DNA of 15,626 nt from assembly GCA_023432075.1 (NCBI GenBank), contig JAEYVD010000553.1, positions 1 to 15,626 of the forward strand. The letters run 5' to 3'. Below, in pieces: positions 7,921 to 14,385 of this stretch. The DNA is from Pseudomonadota bacterium (lineage in GTDB: Bacteria > Pseudomonadota > Gammaproteobacteria > Burkholderiales > Burkholderiaceae_B). Positions within the stretch are counted from its first letter, which is position 1. Every line of letters starts with the position of its first letter. Both the position numbers and the translations under genes were made by a program. Below the pieces are notes generated by a model. The model was not told where the DNA came from. It worked only from the letters and a program-made list of their open reading frames with translations, and made no database searches.

Positions 7921-8768
7921 TGATTCTCGACGCGCAGCCAGTTGCGCGCGCGCTCGACAACAGGACGATCGATCATTCGACCGTCCAGCGTGACCACCGC
8001 CAGCCCTCGGGAAGCCGCATCGTCATCCGCCGCTACCACGCTGCGCGCCCAGGCGAGCTCATCGTCGGACGGGCCAAACCCCGCATTGGCGACCGGCACC
8101 TGTCGCGGATGTATGCAGGCGGTGCCACTGAAGCCGGTGTTGCGCGCAAGCCGGACCAGACTGGCGAATGCCGCCATGTCGTTGATCTCCGCAATGCTTC
8201 CGGGCAGGCCCCAGCATGCCAGCCGGTATGCGCGCGCGCAGCACGTCACGGCCTGCGCGGCCCACAGGAGAGACTGCGGTTCCGCAGGCACGCCCATGTC
8301 AGTGGCGTAGTCTTCGGCGCCAAATCCCAGCGCTGCCACGCTGGGGTGGGCGGTGGCGATGCTTTGCGCCTGCATGACGCCCAGCGGCGTTTCTATGAGC
8401 GCGGCGATGGGAAGGCCAGGGGAATCCGGCGCGTGGTGCCGGCCGATGCATGCCGCGAGCGCCTGCACATCCTGGGGCGATTCCACCTTTGGCAGCAGTA
8501 CGCCGTGCAACCGCGACAGCGGCAGCGCGTCGATGTCCAGCGCGAACATCTCCCTTGGCGCATTCACGCGAACCAAAACGGGAACCACGTCCGCCAGCGC
8601 CTCGATGGCTCGCCGGGCCATGACGCGCGCCTGATCCTTCAACGCAACGGAGACGCCATCTTCCAGATCGATGATGATCGCATCGGCGCCGCGCTCGGCC
8701 GCCTTGGCCCATAAGGATTCCGAGGTCGCGGGAACGAACAGCAGGGAACGAACGTCGTTCAAATGCAC
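7917..8768 (-). CDS. HpcH/HpaI aldolase family, CitE-like CoA-ester lyase
   Basis: 283 residues from a GTG start at 8768 with GGAG 7 nt upstream (the N-terminus reads VRSLLFVPATSE, typical of the family). Motifs in order: IIIDLEDGVS (31-40), LVRVNAP with the substrate-binding Arg67 (65-71), LLPKVES (91-97), IETPLG with metal ligand Glu126 (125-130), GFGAEDYATDMG with likely metal ligand Asp153 (148-159), and CIHPRQV (218-224). These proteins cleave or form beta-hydroxyacyl-CoA esters (malyl-, citramalyl-, citryl-CoA) with Mg2+. The standalone form here, without citrate lyase alpha/gamma subunits and next to a CoA-transferase, fits the malyl-/citramalyl-CoA lyase branch. It overlaps the CoA-transferase gene by 10 bp and the dehydrogenase gene by 4 bp. 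The exact substrate is inferred only. Confidence 0.9.
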   Translation of the reverse strand: MHLNDVRSLLFVPATSESLWAKAAERGADAIIIDLEDGVSVALKDQARVMARRAIEALADVVPVLVRVNAPREMFALDIDALPLSRLHGVLLPKVESPQDVQALAACIGRHHAPDSPGLPIAALIETPLGVMQAQSIATAHPSVAALGFGAEDYATDMGVPAEPQSLLWAAQAVTCCARAYRLACWGLPGSIAEINDMAAFASLVRLARNTGFSGTACIHPRQVPVANAGFGPSDDELAWARSVVAADDDAASRGLAVVTLDGRMIDRPVVERARNWLRVENQ

Positions 8769-9985
8769 TTGATTGCTCCACGCGCTGACAGTTCTTCAAT
8801 CTGAGCGTCGTCCAAGCCCACGTCCCTCAGGACCTGTACCGTGTGCTGTCCCAGCAACGGGGCCTCATGCCGGATCCGGCCGGGCGTGTTGGCAAGGCGC
8901 GGCATGACGTTCTGCATCAGCGTGCCGCCGGCGCCAGACGGCCTCACGTAGCAGGCGCGATCCACCACGTGGGAATCGGCCGCAAGCTCCGCGGCGTCAT
9001 AGATCGGTCCCGCCGTCACGCCTTGCGCACGCAGGTGCGCAAGGCACTCGTCCCGGTTCAATTGCGCGACCGCATCGGCGATCAGGGCGTCGAGTTCCGC
9101 ATCATTGGCCAATCGCGCGGCATTGGTGGCAAAACGCGGCGCTTCGGCGAGATCGCCGCGGCCAATGGCTTGCAGCACGCGGCGGGCCATGGCGTCGGTC
9201 GAGCCCGACAACGCCACCCAGCCCCCATCCTTGCACTGGTAGACACCGCGGGGAGACGCGATCTTGACGGAAGGCTCCGCGATTCGTCCCGTGGCCGCGT
9301 AGGCGGTCACGTCGGGCCCCATGATGGCCAGCATCGGCTCAAGCAGGGATAGGTCCACCACCTGACCTTGCCCCCCTCTCACTTCGACCTCGCGGACGGC
9401 CGCCAGGGTGGCGAACGCGCCAGCCAGACCAGCCACCATGTCGGCCAGCGCCATGTTGGGCAGCCGGGGAACATCATCGACAGCGTGTTTGCGTGCAAAG
9501 CCGCAAAAGCCTTCCAGCAGACTACCGAATCCGGGCAGGTCCCGATAGGGCCCCGTCTGGCCCCAGCCCGAGACCCGCACGATCACGAGCTGCCGATTGA
9601 ATTCATGCAGCGACGCCGGCGCCAACCCCATGGCCTCCAGGGTGCCGGGCCGAAAGCTCTCGATCAGCACCTGCGCGCCGGCGGCGAGTCTACGCAGCAA
9701 TCCGATGGCGTCGGGATCGCGCAGGTCCAGGGCCAGGCTTTTCTTGTTGCGGCCATAGACCTGCCACCAGGCGTCCAGCGAGGCGCCATCGCCAAGGTCT
9801 TCTCGCCAATGACGCAGCGTATCTCCTTCGCGGGCGGACTCCACTTTGATGACCTCGGCGCCGAAGTCCGCCAATTGCATGGATAGCATGTTGCCCGCAA
9901 CCAGCCGGGACAGGTCTACGACCCGCACCCCAGTCAACGGGCCCGTCGAATCGCTGTTGGGTGAGGTAGTCGGATTGCGTTCCAT
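8759..9985 (-). CDS. CaiB/BaiF family (class III) CoA-transferase
   Basis: 408 residues from ATG at 9985. Family features: GPLTGVRVVDLSRLVAG at 15-31, QLADFGAEVIKVE (37-49), YGRNKKSLALDLR (77-89), ESFRPGTLEAMGL (109-121), and NMALADMVAGLAGA with the probable catalytic Asp182. The middle part carries GGQGQVVDLSLLE and the C-terminal half has the usual APRFATNAAR region. The enzyme would move CoA from a donor such as succinyl-CoA to an organic acid, making the substrate for the CitE-like lyase encoded next. No Shine-Dalgarno sequence is visible before the ATG (CTTCTTCCCAATTCC), although the core family homology begins so soon after it that no other start is better; an ATG at 10099 would add an atypical 38-residue tail. 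It heads the four-gene operon, behind a predicted promoter at 10116-10144. Confidence 0.92.
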   Translation of the reverse strand: MERNPTTSPNSDSTGPLTGVRVVDLSRLVAGNMLSMQLADFGAEVIKVESAREGDTLRHWREDLGDGASLDAWWQVYGRNKKSLALDLRDPDAIGLLRRLAAGAQVLIESFRPGTLEAMGLAPASLHEFNRQLVIVRVSGWGQTGPYRDLPGFGSLLEGFCGFARKHAVDDVPRLPNMALADMVAGLAGAFATLAAVREVEVRGGQGQVVDLSLLEPMLAIMGPDVTAYAATGRIAEPSVKIASPRGVYQCKDGGWVALSGSTDAMARRVLQAIGRGDLAEAPRFATNAARLANDAELDALIADAVAQLNRDECLAHLRAQGVTAGPIYDAAELAADSHVVDRACYVRPSGAGGTLMQNVMPRLANTPGRIRHEAPLLGQHTVQVLRDVGLDDAQIEELSARGAIKCI

Positions 9986-10076
9986 GGAATTGGGAAGAAG
10001 ATGTTGCCTTGCCGTCGATGGGCTTGCGCGTTGTCGGCGATCTTGCGTGCATGGATGCGGCACGGGCCCCTTAGAA

Positions 10077-10104
10077 TGAAGCCACCGCACTGAAGCCACC
10101 GCTC
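10077..10104. repeat. 14-bp tandem direct repeat in the caiB-operon leader
   Basis: TGAAGCCACCGCAC (10077-10090) is followed directly by TGAAGCCACCGCTC (10091-10104), 13 of 14 identical. It lies a few bases downstream of the predicted operon start point (about 10109) in the MarR/CaiB divergent region. It could be a regulator-binding tandem site; no function is shown by sequence alone. Confidence 0.6.
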
Positions 10105-10115
10105 GGCCTTGAACA

Positions 10116-10144
10116 ATCCTAACGTAGACTATGTGCTATGGCAA
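10116..10144 (-). promoter_or_regulatory. Predicted sigma70-type promoter for the CoA-transferase operon
   Basis: On the minus strand, TTGCCA (10144-10139, 5/6 to TTGACA) and TAGGAT (10121-10116, 4/6 to TATAAT) are separated by exactly 17 bp. This would start transcription near 10109, giving a leader of about 125 nt before the CoA-transferase ATG. Prediction from pattern only. Confidence 0.5.
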
Positions 10145-10158
10145 ATAATGATATAGCA
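10134..10158. promoter_or_regulatory. Inverted repeat, candidate MarR operator
   Basis: Perfect 6-bp arms TGCTAT (10134-10139) and ATAGCA (10153-10158) flank a 13-bp AT-rich centre. The left arm touches the predicted -35 box of the CoA-transferase operon, and the site is just upstream of the preferred start of the MarR gene. A regulator bound here could control both directions. Short arms make chance occurrence possible. Confidence 0.45.
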
Positions 10159-10173
10159 AGGAAAACCCTACCC

Positions 10174-10677
10174 ATGCCTGGACAGAAGCGTAGGCGCGCG
10201 TCCAAAAAGGATGTCGACGCTCACCGACCCGAAATTCTCATCACGTATCGGATTTCAGTGCTCGCGCAAACGCTTTCGCGGCTGGTCGATGCATCGGTAC
10301 GCATGAATCTGGACCTGACAAGCCGCCAATGGCGAGTGTTGGTGGTACTGAGCCGGCTGGGCGGTTCGTCCGCGTCCGGGGCGATAGCGCGGATGGCCAG
10401 CTTCGACCACAGCCAGGTGAGCCGGGTCACGATGGAGCTGGCCGAGAAGGGCTTGCTGACCATGTCCAACGATCCGGAAGACCGTCGCAAGCAGATCCTG
10501 ACCTTGACGGCGGAGGGGACTGAGCAGCTTCGGCTTGGCCTGCCCCACTCTCTGGAACGGGAAGCGCGGCTACGAGGCCGCCTGACGGAAGACGAATACG
10601 CCAGCTTCCTGAAGGTGCTTGGCGTGCTGGAGGACGAGGCCAACAACCTCCTGGACGAGATCAAGCGCAACGGCTGA
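10174..10677 (+). CDS. MarR-family transcriptional regulator
   Basis: 167 residues from ATG at 10174. After a basic N-terminal segment (QKRRRASKKD) comes the MarR winged helix-turn-helix: dimerisation helix ITYRISVLAQTLSRLVDASV, then LTSRQWRVLVVLSRLGG, recognition region MASFDHSQVSRVTMELAEKGLL, and the wing DPEDRRKQILTLTAEG with the conserved DxR. The C-terminal helices (about 135-165) complete the dimer interface. An upstream in-frame ATG at 10138 would add 12 residues, but it has no ribosome site, contains rare codons (ATA, AGG, CTA) and is overlapped by an inverted repeat; the 10174 start has AAGGA 11 nt upstream. It is divergent from the CoA-transferase operon, which is its likely target, with an acid or its CoA ester as likely inducer. 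The choice of start is moderately sure. Confidence 0.9.
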   Translation: MPGQKRRRASKKDVDAHRPEILITYRISVLAQTLSRLVDASVRMNLDLTSRQWRVLVVLSRLGGSSASGAIARMASFDHSQVSRVTMELAEKGLLTMSNDPEDRRKQILTLTAEGTEQLRLGLPHSLEREARLRGRLTEDEYASFLKVLGVLEDEANNLLDEIKRNG

Positions 10678-10699
10678 TCGCGTCAAGCGGAATGCTCGG

Positions 10700-10728
10700 C
10701 GGCGCCTTGGCGTGAAGCGCAGGCGCCG
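10700..10728. terminator. Hairpin between convergent genes, likely bidirectional terminator
   Basis: Perfect 8-bp arms CGGCGCCT (10700-10707) and AGGCGCCG (10721-10728) with a 13-nt loop lie in the 59-bp gap between the MarR gene and the convergent alcohol dehydrogenase gene. There is no T-tract on either side, so it is not a canonical intrinsic terminator; position is the main support. Confidence 0.45.
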
Positions 10729-10736
10729 CACAGGAT

Positions 10737-11840
10737 TCAAGCCCCCGGCTGGATCGCGACCTTCAGCACGTTGTCCCGCTGGTTGGCGAACAGATCGTAC
10801 GCTTCCTCGATCTGGTCCAGCCCGAAGCGGTGCGTGACCATTTTTGCGAGATCCAGGCGTCCCGACTGCAACACGTTCATCAGCCGGCGCATGCGTTCTT
10901 TGCCGCCGGGGCAGAGCGCCGTGTTGATCTTGTGGTCGCCCAGCCCGGCGGCGAACGCGGATAGGGGAATTTTCAGGTCGGCGGAGTAGACGCCCAGGCT
11001 GGAGAGCGTGCCTCCCGGTCGCAAGACGCGCAGGGCCGATTCAAAAGTGCTTTGCTGGCCCAACGCTTCGATTGCCGAGTCCACCCCTTTGCCGCCGGTG
11101 AGGCGCAGGACCTCTTCGACGACATCGCACTCATGGAAATTCAGGACGACATCGGCGCCCCACTGACGCGCCATTTCAAGGCGCTGCGCATTGCCATCCA
11201 CGCCGATGACGGTAGTGGCGCCCAGCAACCGGGCCCCTGCCGTCGCGCACAATCCGATCGGACCCTGCGCAAACACGACCACTGTGTCGCCAAGACGGAT
11301 GTTGGCGTTTTCGGCGCCTTTGAACCCGGTGGACATGATGTCGGGGCACATCAGCACCTGCTCGTCGCTCAGGCCGTCCGGCACGGGCGCAAGATTGCCC
11401 TGCGCATCGGGCACCAGCAGGTATTCGGCCTGGGCGCCATCGATCAGGTTGCCAAAGCGCCACCCCGCGGTGGCGCGGTAGCCGTGGCATCCGCACATGC
11501 CACTGGCCACCAGATAGCTGCCGTCCTGCGAGGGCGCACCGTCCTGGGCGGCATAGGAATTGAAGTTCGGGCAGATCGCGCCGGCGATCACGCGCTGGCC
11601 CTCCGAATAGCCCTTCACGGCGCTTCCCAGCTTTTCGATGACGCCGACGGGTTCATGACCAATCGTCAGGCCCGGCTGGACCGGATATTCGCCTTTGAGA
11701 ATGTGGATATCCGTCCCGCAAATGGTGGTGGTGGTGATTCTGATCAATGCGTCATTGGGGCCGACATCTGGAATGCGCTTTTCACGTATTTCAATGCGGC
11801 CCGGACCGGCAAAAACAGCGGCTTTCATCGTGGTGTCCAT
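10737..11840 (-). CDS. Zinc-dependent medium-chain alcohol dehydrogenase
   Basis: 367 residues. The GroES-like domain carries the catalytic zinc site: Cys41 in TICGTDIH, His62-Glu63 in GHEPVG, and the third ligand Asp167 in MCPDIMS. This C-H-D pattern matches the secondary-alcohol dehydrogenase branch (Thermoanaerobacter/Clostridium type), and the four-cysteine structural zinc lobe is absent. The Rossmann loop VVFAQGPIGLCATAGA (188-203) is followed by Asp215 in VIGVD, which favours NAD(H) over NADP(H). The start is fixed by an excellent ribosome site, GGAGG, 6 nt upstream; that site is built from the last codons and TAG stop of the SYLF gene, which ends 3 bp before this ATG. The two are thus an operon. 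In the setting of Usp, Hsp20 and Fnr-like sites, a role in fermentative or low-oxygen redox balance is likely but inferred. Confidence 0.93.
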   Translation of the reverse strand: MDTTMKAAVFAGPGRIEIREKRIPDVGPNDALIRITTTTICGTDIHILKGEYPVQPGLTIGHEPVGVIEKLGSAVKGYSEGQRVIAGAICPNFNSYAAQDGAPSQDGSYLVASGMCGCHGYRATAGWRFGNLIDGAQAEYLLVPDAQGNLAPVPDGLSDEQVLMCPDIMSTGFKGAENANIRLGDTVVVFAQGPIGLCATAGARLLGATTVIGVDGNAQRLEMARQWGADVVLNFHECDVVEEVLRLTGGKGVDSAIEALGQQSTFESALRVLRPGGTLSSLGVYSADLKIPLSAFAAGLGDHKINTALCPGGKERMRRLMNVLQSGRLDLAKMVTHRFGLDQIEEAYDLFANQRDNVLKVAIQPGA

Positions 11841-11843
11841 GCC

Positions 11844-12494
11844 CTACCTCCAACTGTTGACGAGTGGTTGAACGGCTTTTTCGCGGCAGGCATCGCCTTC
11901 ATCGGCGCAAAGATAGACCGGGACCTTGATGAACAGCATGCCCTTGACCGAAAGGCCTCGCACCAATTCGGTTTCCGAGAGAATGAAGCCCGAGATCGGT
12001 TCAACGACCAGCTCGCGCGCGGCCATGGCGGTCTCGTCCAGGATCTGGATGGATCCGCTCGCGCCCTCCTCCCAGCCCGGCTTGATCTGAAACCCGCGCA
12101 GGGCCGCGTAGGACGAGAACACCAGGATCAGGGCCTTGTCGTTCCATCCGAGCACCGAGCCCGGCGGGCTGGCGATGACGTTGTAATAATCGCGCCCCTC
12201 GGCCGCGTCGATCAAGACGCCACGGCCGTAGGCCAACCCAAGCATGCTTCCGTCGGCGTGCAATGCGGGCACGACCAGCACGCCAAACGATCGGGCGACC
12301 AGCGCCTTGGCTGCGGGTGACTGACGATAGAGCCGCAACAGCGTGGCCTCGGCTTCTTGATCCACGCGATTCAACTGGGCGGGCGATACCGGCATCAACG
12401 AATCCGCCGGCTGTCCAAGCACGGCGCCAGCCGGCAGCAGGGCCAGAATCAGGTGAAGCAACACGGTGATGATGCTTGTCTTCATGGACTTCAT
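11844..12494 (-). CDS. Exported SYLF-domain (YSC84-like lipid-binding) protein
   Basis: 216 residues from ATG at 12494 (AGGACAGG upstream). An N-terminal signal peptide (about 1-27: SIITVLLHLILALLPAGAVLG) is followed by the SYLF/YSC84 domain: ALVARSFGVLVVPALHADGS (about 64-83), LAYGRGVLIDA, a YYNVIASPPGSVLGW segment, ALILVFSSYAAL (121-132), and a WEEGASGSIQI turn. Family members bind phosphoinositides or other lipids in eukaryotes; bacterial members are periplasmic and poorly understood. It lacks a lipobox Cys. A second in-frame ATG at 12485 (MKTS) is also possible. The gene is divergent to the L,D-transpeptidase-like gene across a 117-bp region containing an Fnr-like dyad, and is followed at 3 bp by the alcohol dehydrogenase gene. 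Confidence 0.8.
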   Translation of the reverse strand: MKSMKTSIITVLLHLILALLPAGAVLGQPADSLMPVSPAQLNRVDQEAEATLLRLYRQSPAAKALVARSFGVLVVPALHADGSMLGLAYGRGVLIDAAEGRDYYNVIASPPGSVLGWNDKALILVFSSYAALRGFQIKPGWEEGASGSIQILDETAMAARELVVEPISGFILSETELVRGLSVKGMLFIKVPVYLCADEGDACREKAVQPLVNSWR

Positions 12495-12519
12495 CTTGAA
12501 CCTGTCCTGCAAGCCCTTG

Positions 12520-12560
12520 TTGACAAAAATCACGATTTCAACGCAGACAGGCGCGATGAT
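12520..12560 (+). promoter_or_regulatory. Crp/Fnr-type dyad and -10 element, L,D-transpeptidase promoter
   Basis: TTGAC-AAAA-ATCAC (12520-12533) matches TTGAY-N4-RTCAA at 9 of 10 defined positions. A -10-like GATGAT (12555-12560) starts 28.5 bp from the dyad centre, the class II activator spacing, and predicts a start near 12568. The 11 bases GGCGCGATGAT here are identical to those at the second UspA promoter. The dyad also lies 26 bp from the divergent SYLF gene's ATG. Confidence 0.65.
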
Positions 12561-12569
12561 GCTTGCATG

Positions 12570-12589
12570 GCCAGGCCTGGCGGCCTGGC
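12570..12589 (+). other. Perfect stem-loop at predicted 5' end of the L,D-transpeptidase mRNA
   Basis: Arms GCCAGGCC (12570-12577) and GGCCTGGC (12582-12589) are fully complementary over 8 bp with a 4-base loop TGGC. It begins 2 nt after the predicted transcription start (12568) and ends 13 nt before the ribosome site (12603-12606). Such 5'-terminal hairpins can protect mRNA from decay. Confidence 0.6.
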
Positions 12590-12611
12590 AAACCAAGACG
12601 CCGGAGACGCC

Positions 12612-13454
12612 ATGAACAACATGCCGACTTCCGTGGCGGATCCGGGCAATGCCCTTGCCGCCGCGCGAGCTGCTGTCTGGTCCGCAATCCTTTCCATGAT
12701 GATGACCGGCGCGGTGTCGGCCCAGGCCACGCCGCAGGACGTCATGCAATCCTTTGTACTGCGCGTTGCGCCCGCGCTGACAGTTCCTGCCGACGAGCAG
12801 GCGCGCTATGCGAGCCTGGCGCTCGCCATGCTCCACGAAGCGGGGATCGGCCTGCTCGGATCGCAGTATGCCCTCGTGGTTGACCGCAATCCCAAGGTCC
12901 AGGTGGTCATCCTTTATTGGCTGCCTGCGGGTGGCGCGCCCGCTCATGTGGGCGCAACCCCGGTCTCCACAGGCAGGATCGGCCAGTTCGATCATTTTGA
13001 AACGCCCACCGGCGTGTACGCGCATTCCTTGGAAAATCCGGACTTCCGCGCCCAAGGCACGAAGAACGTGAATGGCATCCTGGGCTACGGCGCCAAAGGC
13101 ATGCGGGTCTACGATTTTGGCTGGCAGCAGGCTTACCGGGGATGGGGCAAGGGCGGCTTGAGCACCATGCGCCTGCAAATGCACGCGACGGATCCTGTCC
13201 TGCTGGAACCCAAGCTGGGAACGCCGCAATCGAAGGGCTGCATCCGCATCCCGGCCACGCTGAATCGGCTGCTCGACCACTATGGCTTGCTGGACGCCGA
13301 CTACGAGCTCGCGGCCGACCTGATTTCACCGCCGTGGGTGCTGCAACCCGGCAGGACCCCAGCGGATGGCGCCGGACGCTATCTGATCATCGTCGACACC
13401 GGCCGCGACAGCCGGCCGGGCTGGGCCGTGCCGGCGCGCGCTGCCACGCACTGA
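12612..13454 (+). CDS. Exported L,D-transpeptidase-like (YkuD-fold) protein
   Basis: 280 residues from ATG at 12612 with GGAG 5 nt upstream. A signal peptide ends around residue 37 (GAVSAQA). The YkuD core is visible: VSTGRIGQFDHFETPTGVY (about 118-136), a conserved His191 in LQMHATDP, and the nucleophile Cys210 in SKGCIRIP (207-214). The usual family signature is (S/T)HGC-x-R; here the residue two before Cys is Lys208 instead of His. The His191 to Cys210 spacing is in the normal range. The enzyme would form 3-3 peptidoglycan cross-links or attach proteins to the wall, acting in the periplasm; no LysM or other wall-binding domain is seen, and about 80 residues between signal peptide and core are not recognised. 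Its promoter carries an Fnr-like dyad, so wall remodelling under low oxygen or stationary phase is inferred. Confidence 0.85.
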   Translation: MNNMPTSVADPGNALAAARAAVWSAILSMMMTGAVSAQATPQDVMQSFVLRVAPALTVPADEQARYASLALAMLHEAGIGLLGSQYALVVDRNPKVQVVILYWLPAGGAPAHVGATPVSTGRIGQFDHFETPTGVYAHSLENPDFRAQGTKNVNGILGYGAKGMRVYDFGWQQAYRGWGKGGLSTMRLQMHATDPVLLEPKLGTPQSKGCIRIPATLNRLLDHYGLLDADYELAADLISPPWVLQPGRTPADGAGRYLIIVDTGRDSRPGWAVPARAATH

Positions 13455-13455
13455 G

Positions 13456-13496
13456 TTGACTGCCGTCAATATCCGCCGCACGCCAAAGCCGATACT
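13456..13496 (+). promoter_or_regulatory. Crp/Fnr-type dyad and -10 element, first UspA promoter
   Basis: Perfect dyad TTGAC-TGCC-GTCAA (13456-13469) begins 1 bp after the L,D-transpeptidase stop codon. A -10-like GATACT (13491-13496) starts 28.5 bp from the dyad centre, predicting a start near 13504 and a leader of about 20 nt before the UspA ATG. Confidence 0.72.
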
Positions 13497-13523
13497 TCGC
13501 GGATGTCCCTTACGGAGACTGTC

Positions 13524-13982
13524 ATGTATCAACGCATACTCGTGCCCATTGATGGCAGCGCCACCTCTGACCTGGGCTTGAACGAGGCAATACGCCTGGC
13601 GCAGCTTACCCATGCCCGACTGCGCCTGATCCACGTGATCGACGAGATGTCATTCGCCTTGGCGGTGGATTCCTATGGCTACTATGCGGGCGAGTTGCTG
13701 GAGCTGCTGCAAAAGGACGGTGCCGAAATCCTTGAAAAAGGCATGGCCACGGTGCGGGAAAAGGGCCTGCCCGTGGATGGGATGCTCTACGAGAATCTGG
13801 AAAAGACCGTGCAGCAGCGGGTGATCGCGGAAGCGGACAGCTGGAAGGCCGATCTGATCGTCATCGGCACCCACGGACGCCGGGGAGTGCGCCGCATGGT
13901 GCTGGGAAGCAGCGCCGAAGGCATTCTGCGAACCGCCCCGGTGCCCGTGCTGCTGGTCCGCGCGCCCGAAGGCACCCCGTGA
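13524..13982 (+). CDS. Universal stress protein, UspA family (ATP-binding type)
   Basis: 152 residues from ATG at 13524, chosen because GGAG lies 6 nt upstream and the family start YQRILVPIDGS follows directly; the earlier ATG at 13503 would lie on the predicted transcription start. The Usp fold is complete: ILVPIDGS (5-12), LRLIHVID (33-40), DLIVIGTHG (110-119) and the C-terminal PVPVLLVRAP strand. The nucleotide motif G-2x-G-9x-G-S is exact (Gly116, Gly119, Gly129, Ser130), so it should bind ATP, unlike E. coli UspA itself. Cytoplasmic; such proteins aid survival under oxygen limitation or growth arrest. It is preceded by its own perfect Fnr-like dyad and followed after 16 bp by the ATPase remnant, with which it was probably co-transcribed. 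Confidence 0.95.
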   Translation: MYQRILVPIDGSATSDLGLNEAIRLAQLTHARLRLIHVIDEMSFALAVDSYGYYAGELLELLQKDGAEILEKGMATVREKGLPVDGMLYENLEKTVQQRVIAEADSWKADLIVIGTHGRRGVRRMVLGSSAEGILRTAPVPVLLVRAPEGTP

Positions 13983-13998
13983 CCGCGCGACCCGCCCG

Positions 13999-14379
13999 AT
14001 GGACGATCGGTCCGACCTCACTTGCTGGTGGAATCTGGACGAACAGGCGCTCTATGCGCGCCTGGAATGCGACGGACGGGGGCTGAGCGCAGAGGCGGCA
14101 TCCCGTCGGCAAGCCAAGCGCCCGCCAAGATCGCGGCTGGCGGGGCTGTGGGACGGCGCCAGATTTCTGCTGCGCCGCTTCGCCAGCCCGCTGGTGCTCA
14201 TTCTATTGATCGCCGGAGCCGTATCGGCGTCCCTGGGCGAGATGGGTAATGCGCTGATCATCGCGGTGCTATCTGGCTGCCGTCCAGTCGATCAAGCTCC
14301 GGTTTTTTTTCGCCGAGCGCAAGCGCTGGGCCGCTATCCGGCGCTAGCGAGTTCGTCGCATGGCGGCGCGCCCCCCTAA
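13999..14379 (+). pseudogene. Truncated, frameshifted N-terminus of a cation-transporting P-type ATPase
   Basis: About 90 residues match the N-terminus of Mg2+/Ca2+-type P-type ATPases: WWNLDEQALYARL, then GLSAEAASRRQAKRPP (the usual GLSxxEAxxR..G.N cytoplasmic motif), then LLRRFASPLVLILLIAGAVSASLGEMGNALIIAVL, i.e. the first two membrane helices. Homology then leaves this frame: the next frame from 14273 reads LAAVQSIKLRFFFAERKRWA, the expected continuation, and hits TAG at 14345-14347. One extra base within about 14269-14272 explains the shift. A run of 8 T (14303-14310) lies in the shifted part. The phosphorylation (DKTGT), nucleotide and later membrane domains, some 750 residues, are missing; the hsp20 gene begins (3' end) 7 bp further on. 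The piece is 16 bp after uspA without a clear ribosome site. Almost certainly non-functional unless the 126-residue stub has a separate role. Confidence 0.8.
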
Positions 14380-14385
14380 CCGGCC

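Noticed and set aside
11734..11747. GTGAT-TCTG-ATCAA, another 9/10 Crp/Fnr-type dyad
   Set aside because: It lies inside the conserved coding sequence of the alcohol dehydrogenase (the IRITTTT region), has no downstream gene start in range, and is best explained by codons.
12495..13280. N-terminal extension of the SYLF reading frame running antisense to the L,D-transpeptidase gene
   Set aside because: The SYLF protein has its own signal peptide starting at 12494/12485; the extension shows no family similarity.
14303..14310. T8 run as an intrinsic terminator for the first uspA
   Set aside because: No GC-rich stem ends next to the run; it more likely reflects drift in the decayed ATPase gene.
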